Shown here piece by piece: positions 22,301 through 28,803 of a stretch of DNA of 64,000 nt. Position 1 is the stretch's first letter. Each line of letters opens with the position of its first letter. The DNA is taken from assembly GCA_029237695.1 (NCBI GenBank), contig CM055277.1:42690242-42754241 (forward strand), in the 5' to 3' direction. A program made the position numbers and the translations under genes. This DNA comes from Conchocele bisecta (lineage: Eukaryota > Mollusca > Bivalvia > Lucinida > Thyasiridae). The notes under the pieces are model-generated. The model made no database searches, was not told the origin of the DNA, and saw only the letters and a list, made by a program, of their open reading frames with translations.

Positions 22301-22885
22301 GTTGTTGGTTATCTGGCTCATTCTGGTTGTCGTCTGTTTCAACCTGGGGCTCAGGATCATTTTGTCCACATCTTCCAATTTTTTTCCAACAAAGTTGTGT
22401 TGAATGTTCAAGTCTTGCATTAGAATAACTTTTCCAACATTAACACGTTCAACATATGCACTCATCGTTCTGTAGTGCGTCAGATGCACCTTGGTTGTGT
22501 GGCCCATGTGTCTGCACAATTGCTGCAATTCATTGGGTGTCACTGAGGCATGGTAATGAGGCATGATTAAAAGTGATGTCTGTGCAATGGAATAGTGGTT
22601 GGACGCGAGAAAATCTCCGTTCACCAAGGGGATCGAACTCACAACCTTTGGTACGAGAGGCCGACACCATAACCCCTCGGCCACCGCTGCTCCTCTATGC
22701 GTGTATGAAGTTTCATGGAAATATAATAATGCAAATAAAAGAACTACCATTTCCAACATATTTTACCTGAGCCAGTGTAGCCATATATTTGCGCAAACTT
22801 GTGCTTGTGATATTTTCTAGTTTGCTCAGTTCACATTCTGAGCATGCTGCAGCCAAACTGTCATAGGCCCTTCTCGGTCCAAGCT
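10145..22885 (-). CDS. Tyrosine-recombinase-like gene (partial, 3' exons)
   Basis: Exons read: 22767-22885 (or 22748-22885), 22220-22542, 11302-11391 and 10145-10329. The protein carries ITSTSLRKYMATL, then ELQQLCRHMGHTTKVHLTHYR, the pattern of the C-terminal catalytic part of tyrosine recombinases: Arg in the LRK context, GH, and a Tyr nucleophile in HYR. After an acidic linker comes a Trp/Cys domain (WPDKELREV..CPGKEEC..RGWERIK). From family knowledge, this order (recombinase fold, acidic linker, W..E..CW-type domain) is seen in uncharacterised fish and invertebrate proteins of Crypton-like ancestry. The N-terminal exons are not found in this window. One base appears to be missing in the 22220-22542 exon. 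Confidence 0.6.
11302..11391 (-). CDS. Recombinase-like gene, acidic linker exon
   Basis: The acceptor GTTTCTAG precedes TT GAG AAA and the donor is GATG|GTATGC. The 90 bases are phase 1 at both ends with no stop. It encodes an acidic stretch (LLEDGCDDADYQPGSED). Its phase fits both the donor at 22220 (ACA G|GT) and the acceptor of the last exon, giving SEDVAARVGWP. Confidence 0.6.
11525..12335. repeat. Tandem repeat, GATCGACATGTCCAACC units
   Basis: Imperfect units of about 105-130 bp repeat GATAACATACTGATCGACA, TTGGGTACACAGTCCAAACC and CCAATTGGGTACCACC. The unit itself contains shorter ACAGTCCAAACCTTATTG sub-repeats. ORFs on both strands here are repeat artefacts. The block lies in the largest intron of the recombinase-like gene, close to the 11391 acceptor. 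Confidence 0.75.
12336..12995. repeat. Tandem repeat, ACCATGTTGGGTAGTGTCC units
   Basis: About six units of roughly 105-120 bp carry ACCATGTTGGGTAGTGTCC, TCTTGGGTAGAGTCCAAG and TATCAACAACTA. They share the TTGGGTA..TCCA theme with the preceding array and with fragments at 1090, 8035, 14815-14930 and 59270-59360, so one repeat family is spread over the window. Confidence 0.7.
13346..13570. repeat. Poly-C tract and GC-rich flank
   Basis: Nearly pure C with a few T interruptions runs from about 13347 to 13416, followed by repeated CCCGG-rich phrases (CCCGCTATGTCCC, CCCCGGGGTATGTCCCGG). No gene is seen. Length is probably unreliable because of the homopolymer. Confidence 0.6.
13571..15040. other. 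Intronic stretch without recognised gene
   Basis: No exon could be supported. ACCAATACGTATCACCGCTC occurs twice (about 14322 and 14511), marking a local duplication. TTGGGTA fragments recur at 14813-14930. Confidence 0.4.
15130..15880. repeat. Duplication and ~155 bp tandem repeat
   Basis: A 56-bp phrase with TAAGTGTTTCTGCA and TGGTTACCGGTAC is duplicated head-to-tail at 15130-15240. From about 15360, three to four units of ~155 bp carry GAGGGCATATTTTCTATCT, AAATCTTGTCACAGGGA and GAAGTCGAGATATGAAACAG. These resemble core-repeat elements. No coding sequence is supported. Confidence 0.65.
16073..16450 (+). repeat. Dispersed repeat family R1 (copy)
   Basis: This ~380 bp copy begins GTGTTTAACGGCCTATCAAC, continues through GACCTGGTGCCAGGTCCATG, and ends with CTCCCAACCACCACCCA. 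It is similar to 16977-17260, 48953-49345, the 3' edge of the window and, in reverse, 3764-3975. The nature of the family is unknown; no ORF is shared. Confidence 0.7.
16977..17400 (+). repeat. R1 repeat copy followed by two poly-G tracts
   Basis: A second R1 copy runs to about 17256. Its distal part is replaced or interrupted by long G runs at 17258-17285 and 17351-17388 flanking AGGGAGGGACCAAACCATG-like R1 sequence. The G runs are probably slippage expansions. Confidence 0.65.
17400..18369. other. Stretch without recognised gene
   Basis: Nothing with a convincing frame, splice signal or repeat relation is seen. A short plus-strand ORF at 17986-18186 has no recognisable motif. Confidence 0.35.
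18370..18620 (-). CDS. Unrecognised 3'-terminal exon (83 codons)
   Basis: A good acceptor (TTAATATTTTCAG) precedes AC TAC AAA GGC. The frame then runs 82 codons to TAA. It encodes a basic start (YKGKKEGKMADF), then VAFLYFVDNYECSQ, a hydrophobic/aromatic-rich segment (VNVVGFTSYADFNNCKEFC) and FVAYDI near the end. Codon content and the strong acceptor suggest a real exon, but I do not recognise the protein and no partner exon was found. It sits inside the putative large intron of the recombinase-like gene, which makes either a nested gene or a wrong joining of that intron possible. Confidence 0.45.
18640..22200. other. Gene-poor stretch with hairpins and a degenerate element
   Basis: No exon is supported. 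It contains an inverted repeat at 19308-19366 (arms GTTTTGTCACAGTTCTTAAT), a near-perfect hairpin at 20621-20686, and a degenerate core-repeat element at about 21175-21715. In that element CCCTGGGCAGCATGGGTA and GGTGATCAATGTGTATAT each occur twice about 175 bases apart, between GAAGCTCGCCA and TGGCGAG ends. Confidence 0.5.
20621..20686. repeat. Near-perfect palindrome
   Basis: Arms of about 30 bases around GTTGGTACTCAAAAGAACC and GGTTCTTTTGAGTACCAAC surround a centre of GTCTCACCGAGAC. A shortened relative, GTTGGTACTCAATAGAATTG followed by a second GAGTACCAAC, lies at about 23079-23111. Confidence 0.75.
22220..22542 (-). CDS. Recombinase-like gene, Tyr-nucleophile exon
   Basis: Likely acceptor ATGCCTCAG|TG at 22543; donor ACACAG|GTGGAC after 22220. 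The frame gives TPNELQQLCRHMGH, KVHLTHYRTMSAYVERV and FVGKKLEDVDK. The GH and following Tyr fit tyrosine recombinase box II. After VDK the frame must shift by one base (AAAA run near 22365) to stay meaningful. The new frame encodes NDPEPQVETDDNQNEPDN and a Glu-rich tail, and ends in phase 1 as the next exon requires. One base is therefore probably missing here. Confidence 0.6.
22617..22690 (-). repeat. tRNA-like sequence (SINE head)
   Basis: The minus strand reads GTGGCCGAGGGGTTATGG (A-box-like) and then GTTGTGAGTTCGATCCCC (B-box-like), with spacing typical of a Leu/Ser-type tRNA. It lies in an intron of the recombinase-like gene. A tRNA-derived SINE or tRNA pseudogene is most likely. Confidence 0.55.
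22748..22885 (-). CDS. Recombinase-like gene, catalytic Arg exon
   Basis: The acceptor ACTGTTACAG precedes AG CTT GGA. It encodes ELGPRRAYDSLAAAC, then SKLENITSTSLRKYMATLAQ, matching the HxxR-type box II start of tyrosine recombinases, with Arg in LRK and Ser/Thr in place of the usual His. The donor CTCAG|GTAAAA (after 22767) looks best but leaves phase 0. A second donor, AATG|GTAGTT (after 22748), leaves phase 1 and fits the next exon. The choice is unresolved. Confidence 0.55.
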
Positions 22886-22922
22886 CTGTAACAGTAGTGT
22901 GCAAAACGAAGTGATTAAACAT

Positions 22923-23470
22923 TAAAAAACATTAGCAAACAAAACACAAATAATTGTACACTTTCTCCATCCTCACAAAATGAAATATATCTTTTAAACC
23001 AGAGCAACAGATAAGGGGATGGGGGTTAATGATAATTTTGTGATAATTTTCCCCAATTCTTTAAAAAAAAGTACATTGTTGGTACTCAATAGAATTGCCT
23101 CGAGTACCAACATAGGAGATGTACCATGAACTCGACCGTATCCCGTTTTTACTAGCTAGAACTTGATTGTCAAAGCACTGTGTTGGTAGGCCGATTATTC
23201 TCGATGGCACGAAAAGGGAAACAACTCTCAACTGTTTACGTTTCGCTTTTAACAATGATTAATTAAGATAATGCAATTATTTACAGATGTATCAGTACAA
23301 GAAATGCGTATATATTCGATTTATTGCAACGTTGAAATATTTTATAGTAAATTTGATGAGATAAATCGCGGTAACAGACCCACAACGAAACGAATGTTGA
23401 ATACCAGTAATTACCAGTTACCGGACATACCAGTAGTCGGAATCGACGGTGCCTCCCCTGCCAAAACTAG
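22923..23470. other. Stretch without recognised gene
   Basis: Only the hairpin relative near 23079-23111 is notable. The N-terminal exons expected upstream of the recombinase-like gene were looked for here and not found. Confidence 0.35.
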
Positions 23471-23945
23471 GTGCGAAATCGTACGAAATCGTACAAATTT
23501 GTATGAATTCATACAATTTTCCTATTCGAAATTCCTACAAAGATTACACATGCGATTTTGTCCGAAAACATGTACGGTATTGGCCCACTTTCGCAGAAAA
23601 TCGCACATTCAGAATCGCAGAAAATCGCATTTTGAAAATCGCACAGAATCTGATCCATTTGAAAAGTTGCGAAAACGTGTGATTTTATGCGAAATCCTGC
23701 GATTTTGTGCGAAAACCTGGGCATTTGTGCAAAAACTTGCGACTTTTTTGTGGAAACATACGATTTTGTGCGAAAATCTGCGCTTTATTTTGAAAACATG
23801 TGATTTTGTGCGAAAACATACGATTTTGTGCGAAAAGCTGCGTTTTATTGCGAAAACTTGTGATTTTGTGCAAAAACATACAATTTTGTGCGAAAAGATG
23901 CTGTTTATTCCGAAAACATGGGATTTTATGCAAAAACATGAGATT
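23470..23945. repeat. Degenerate GATTTTGTGCGAAAAC tandem repeat
   Basis: Units of about 20-45 bases with GATTTTGTGCGAAAAC and ATCGCA-type variants are repeated more than ten times. This makes repetitive ORFs on both strands (KTCDFVRKHTILCEKLRF and similar), which I read as repeat artefacts, not genes. Confidence 0.7.
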
Positions 23946-25475
23946 TAGTATTCCGTAAGGATGAACCCCATCGTTAAATATGTGTACTCGCCCAACCTCC
24001 TTCTCAGAAAATTACTAGCCTTTGTCAGATTCCTGTGTAAAACCAGTACCAAATTCATGTTTGGTATGACACTAGAATTTTAAGTAGACACAATATATAT
24101 ATATATGTATATATATATATGTGATGCACCATGACAAAATGGGACTTATGACCACGATCAGTGTAGTCCCATGCAGATCAGCCTGTAAACATAAGTACAC
24201 ATTTTCTGCCCCAAATTAGTTTCAGTTAGCCACACAGCTTGAACATATTACATGGATAAACATAGTGGAATGTATATGTTCTGCACAATATAAGAATTTG
24301 GACGATTCCAGAATCGTCCTGCGCATTTTAAGAATTTCTATGCTGTTGCATGTGATATGCACTCCTCCCACATGCTTCCTTACAGTTAGAACTAGGGACA
24401 TTCACATTGTCATGCAACAACACAACTTGACACCATATTATGGCGAAGTATTGTGTTAAAGCAATGTAATTACCATGTTTCTGCCAATGAGAAGATGCAA
24501 GGGTAGAAAAAAAAAAATCATGAAGTTTGCTTAACAAGACGGAACAAGGGTAATAGTCAGAAAAAACGGTGTATCTGCCTCATATCGTTTGATGATGTGT
24601 AGTTGCCTGTCATCAGGATGTAATGGGCACAGTTCTGACTGCATAGTAACATGGCAGAGGATCGAGTGTGTTTCACGTCCAAGAAATAGGAATTCCTAAA
24701 ATGCGCAGGACCATTCGGGAATCATCCAGATTCTTGTATTGCGCGGAACATATATCAAAGACCGGCAATCGAGTGTCTCATGTATGAACTACAAACTGCC
24801 CTTTCACTCCTATCTATAATGTATATGTTTCACTGACAAATACGTGGGTCCCAGACCATGTACATGTATCGCGGTCACAATGTAGATGTCTGGCAATTAA
24901 ATGTCAACAGTTCACACCTTCACATGCTATACCCCTATCAACACTGTATGCGACGTCACAGCGACTGTAAACACACAATAACTAGATTGGTCAGTAAGCG
25001 AGGCTTACGGAATACCCCCCCGCGTGGGCCCAGGTACCCCTAAATATGTAAAATTTTCCAAGTGTGTGCAGGGCTGTACAAATTGATTTTTTAGCAACTT
25101 GTCCCGGACAAGTGACTTGAAAAAAGTGACTTGCCCCGACTTGTCCTGGAAAATATAATTTTCAGGGCAAGTAATATTGAAAAAGTCACTTGTCCTCGTA
25201 ATATTTCTTATACGAAACTGTCCCAAAACAAAAACTATTATCATAGTTGTTAAATATAATACAATATTAAATATCTATAATAATAAACATTGTATAGTAC
25301 ATATTTATTCTTGTGGTCTTTTGTCACTGTGCCACTGCGGACATAATGTTGCGATGAGTGCATACTCAAAACACATTTAACGACAATTATAAAACATAAA
25401 AATTGTTTCCTAAAATAATGAGAATCGTCTCGCGTTTTGCGCAATCTCGCCTTCCGCTTTTGAAAAATTCAGATT
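23946..25475. other. AT microsatellite and dispersed fragments
   Basis: An (AT)n-type tract lies at about 24092-24121. GGACGATTCCAGAATCGTCC at 24300-24319 is a small palindrome, and CCTAAAATGCGCAGGACCATTC near 24694 partly mirrors the neighbouring sequence at 24315. AAGTGACTTG..TTGTCC phrases repeat near 25090-25200. No gene is supported. Confidence 0.45.
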
Positions 25476-26030
25476 AGTTTTGCTCATGCATGTGCGACGT
25501 GTTTGCTAGTTTTGCTCATGCATGTGCGGCGTGTTTGCTAGTTTTGCTCATGCATGTGCGACGTGTTTGCTATTTTGTTTTGCTCATGCATGTGCGGCGT
25601 GTTTGCTAGTTTTGCTCATGCATGTGCGGCTTGTTTGCTAGTTTTGCTCATGCATGTGCGGCGTGTTTGCTAGTTTTGCTCATGCATGTGCGGCGTGTTT
25701 GCTAGTTTTGCTCATGCATGTGCGGCGTGTTTGCTAGTTTTGCTCATGCATGTGCGGCGTGTTTGCTAGTTTTGCTCATGCATGTGCGACGTGTTTGCTA
25801 GTTTTGCTCATGCATGTGCGGCGTGTTTGCTAGTTTTGCTCATGCATGTGCGGCGTGTTTGCTAGTTTTGCTCATGCATGTGCGGCGTGTTTGCTAGTTT
25901 TTGCTCATGCATGTGCGGCGTGTTTGCTAGTTTTGCTCATGCATGTGCGGCGTGTTTGCTAGTTTTGCTCATGCATGTGCGGCGTGTTTGCTAGTTTTGC
26001 TCATGCATGTGCAGCGTGTTTGCAAAACGC
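25476..26030. repeat. 32-bp minisatellite, about 17 units
   Basis: Consensus units of 32 bases combine GTTTTGCTCATGCATGTGCG with RCGTGTTTGCTA. Variation is low (mainly a G/A change in the GCGGCG/GCGACG position and one or two small indels). The array sits between GCGTTTTGCGCAATCTCG and CAAAACGCGATATTG. Confidence 0.9.
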
Positions 26031-26660
26031 GATATTGAATATGATAGAATTTCGCGTTTTCGTCTAGAAAGCTCGAAAACGCGAGGTTGCCACATGTCCC
26101 TAATAGGACACGTAAACATTGTCTTAGGAGATGATTCTCATGTGCTGCAAAACATTTTAACGTTTTTATAGAACAAATGTGGACAAACATCTATATTTCT
26201 TGACAACAAAAACATAATTTGACAAAAAATGATACTCGTCTTGGGAGACGATTCTAATGTGCATACACGTTTGATACGTGTTATTGGTTAGGCTACTGCA
26301 TCGCATCATCGACCTATACACAAGATCGTGAAAACGGACGGACGGACAACCTGACTCCAGTATACCCCCCACAACTCGTTGCAGGGGGTATAATGATAAT
26401 ACGCAGTGTTTTTGTTCAGCTCCAATTAGCACCAGAATTACTATGATCGCAGTTAGATGTCTCACTCTCGTGTGCACTACACTTATACGTGACGTGGGCG
26501 ATAATACATGTAATTACTCCTGCCAATGCAGGTTGTTTTTATGCCGGACCCCTGGACAGTCACACCACGCCTTTGCACATCGCAGATATCTGCTCGTCAG
26601 CTACAAAATAAAAAAAATCATATGCATGTAAAAGGGGGTTTGATTCATAAGTCTGTTCAT
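26031..26660. other. Stretch without recognised gene
   Basis: GGACGGACGGAC is present at about 26335, with ACTCCAGTATACCCCCCACA after it, the signature of a decayed core-repeat element. An exon-like acceptor near 26605 on the minus strand leads quickly to a stop, so no gene is called. Confidence 0.35.
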
Positions 26661-26735
26661 TGACTGTTACATGGCGACCAGTGTAGACTGTGATGATGCA
26701 CAGGCTGGTCTGGGTCTACACTGCTCACAAAGGCA
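26660..26735. repeat. CGACCAGTGTAG hairpin repeat
   Basis: GCGACCAGTGTAGACTGTGA and TGGTCTGGGTCTACACTG form an imperfect hairpin. Similar hairpins lie within 28259-28497 and at 30105-30185 and 60195-60265, and a weaker one near 24150-24200. Confidence 0.6.
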
Positions 26736-26939
26736 AACCCTATACTTAAATAAATATATAGATCTGCTATCTTCAATATTTTCTTAATCTTAGCTAACTA
26801 TTTCAACCTGATATACCTTTATGCCAATATGCGCAAACAGTATAGACACAGATGAATCGGCTTGTAATGAGCCATCTCATCAGAATCTACACCGTTGACA
26901 ACTTTTATTCTAATTATTTAAACAAAAACAAACCTGTTT

Positions 26940-27077
26940 CAGTGTGCGAAATTATAGCCCTAAACATTATCATAGCCCCAAATGAAAATATCCATTCATA
27001 CAATGCATTCGCCCAAAAAATTAGCATAGACCAAACCAAAATATCATAGCCTGGAGCTACTGTTATTTCGCACACTG
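26940..27077. mobile_element. hAT-like MITE (138 bp)
   Basis: The ends CAGTGTGCGAAAT and ATTTCGCACACTG form perfect 13-bp terminal inverted repeats. CTGTTT is directly repeated on both flanks (26934-26939 and 27078-27083). CAGTG ends are typical of hAT-derived elements. Confidence 0.7.
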
Positions 27078-27245
27078 CTGTTTGTTTGGACAATATTAAG
27101 ACCACTAGGTCAAAATATACTTTTATACAGTACCCACGACTACTATGTTGGTATTTAGGTAAAATCCAGTCCATTAATCATAGGGGTAAAGTTATGAAAA
27201 TTATATGCTTTTAACCTGTTTATAAAGCTTACACTTTGCTAAGTA

Positions 27246-27271
27246 CATATATATATATATATATATATATG
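27246..27271. repeat. (TA)n microsatellite
   Basis: About 13 TA units without interruption. Confidence 0.9.
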
Positions 27272-27759
27272 TACCCTATAACATTGGAACCAGAGAACCC
27301 AGATTTTGTCCGGCGATTCAGATCCATGTAGCATCTAATTGTATTTAGTGATGATTTTAGAAATAGCAACGACTTATATAGAATAAAAATAACTTGTATA
27401 CAATCGGCAGATTTTTCTGTTTTCTGTGGATTCAGGGACCTGCTATCCAAACGACGGATTTTAAAAATTGCTTAAATTGTAAAGTCTTAAGTGACAAACT
27501 CCGCTATATTTCACAGTTTTGTATGATTATTAGCTGGTAAAGCAGGTTCTTATTTCTCCACTGAAATGATGAGACCATTCATAGAGTTGTCACAACATAT
27601 ACCTTCATGGAGAAATAGAAAAAAAATAACAAAATCTGCAGATTTTCATTTTAAAATGCTTGATTGCCCTGTACATGTATTAAAGTAACACATACTCTGA
27701 CATATCCTTGTGCTGATCTTGGTAGATCCTGAGTCTGTTCCGGTACTTTTTTTTTATCA

Positions 27760-28071
27760 GTAGCCCATTTCATCAACATTGCAAAGTATACTTTAGTAGC
27801 AAAGTATACTTTGAGGGAGAAATTTTCAATTTTTTGAAAAATTTATTAATTTTTATTATACTGAATTTATTACATTATCACAGCCATTTAATGGCTGTGA
27901 TAATGTAATAAATTCAGTATAATAATTCTGCATACTTTTAATCATGAAATATATGCATTTGTTAGTTCTATAATAAATAATGCATTTCAGGAAAAATAAA
28001 TGATTACTCCCTCAAAGTATACTTTGCTAGTAAAGTAAAGTATACTTTGCAATGTTGATGAAATAGGCTAC
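27760..28071. mobile_element. Long palindromic element (foldback MITE)
   Basis: The outer arms GTAGCCCATTTCATCAACAT and ATGTTGATGAAATAGGCTAC are inverted, followed inward by repeated AAAGTATACTTT. The centre (27853-27924) is a perfect 72-bp palindrome around CCATTTAATGG. The whole 312 bp could fold on itself. No coding capacity. Confidence 0.8.
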
Positions 28072-28258
28072 AGGTCTGCTGTTGTATTTTCCGGAAACCG
28101 TTTCAGCAGTGCTGAAAAAAAAAAGTATCAAGACATTCTATTAAGGAAACAGACATTATCTAGGTGTAGTTTTGTGATGGATGGCAGTGGGAGTGAGAAT
28201 GCAACCAATGATCATGATGCAATGTTTGTGTGACAGTCACAAAGTGACAGACCATTGG

Positions 28259-28497
28259 ATATGTGACACACCACAAAAAAATGCCCCATTTGGGTTCTGG
28301 ACTGGTGTTGCTACTGATCAACTAGGACACTCTGGGAGCAAAATCTAGATCATTCATTAGAAGCAACATCAGGGTTTCATCGACACATTGCGACCAGTGT
28401 AAGCCCTGATCAGACTGCACGGATGCGCATGCTGATATAGGCCTATACCGTTTGCAAATCCAAAATGGGCATTTTTTTTCATGGTGCATCATATATA
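28259..28497. mobile_element. MITE with CGACCAGTGTA hairpin
   Basis: Approximate inverted ends ATATGTGACACACCA...AAAAATGCCC and GGGCATTTTTTTTCATGGTGCATCAT bound 239 bases. The right half contains the CGACCAGTGTA hairpin. A partial relative is at 30040-30222, sharing GCGACCAGTG and an end with CATGGCGTGTCACATATGG. Confidence 0.6.
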
Positions 28498-28632
28498 TGG
28501 AAATACAAAATACTCACCTAAGTGACCTAACTATACTAATTACATAGACTTAAACTTGCATTTCTAAAGATATGCGATGTAGAGCAACTTATTCGCATAA
28601 CAAAATCAGTGCAAGGAAAATTTACCTGATAA

Positions 28633-28803
28633 CTAACCCAGCCTGTCGGGATCCAACGCTTTCTTAGTTGGGGTAGTATGATGGGCCCTTTGTCCAGTCA
28701 GACCGCTCATCATCAACTCCTCATGCGTGAACACCATCGGCATGGCACGTTTGATGGCTTCCTTCAAGTCCATTGTGCGATCTAAGCACGTTTCAACTTC
28801 AAC
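28633..28803 (-). CDS. BEN-like terminal exon
   Basis: The acceptor CTCATTTAG precedes GTT GAA GTT GAA. There are 56 codons to TAG (28633-28635). It encodes DLKEAIKRAMPMVFTHEEL, MSGLTGQRAHH and KKALDPDRLG. An alternative donor (CTGG|GTTAGT) just before the stop could extend the protein into another exon, which would be usual for a full BEN domain. As read, the domain is truncated. Confidence 0.5.
   Translation of the reverse strand, partial: VEVETCLDRTMDLKEAIKRAMPMVFTHEELMMSGLTGQRAHHTTPTKKALDPDRLG

Noticed and set aside
22617..22690. Functional tRNA gene
   Set aside because: Boxes A and B are recognisable, but I could not pair a full cloverleaf with a clear anticodon arm, and the context is a dispersed repeat in an intron.
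23271..23948. 225-codon plus-strand ORF (and minus-strand partner) with KTCDFVRKHTILCEK-type repeats
   Set aside because: It follows exactly the GATTTTGTGCGAAAAC tandem repeat on both strands; no splice signals or domain.
25476..26030. Possible CRISPR-like array
   Set aside because: Units are contiguous 32-bp repeats without variable spacers; the genome is eukaryotic.
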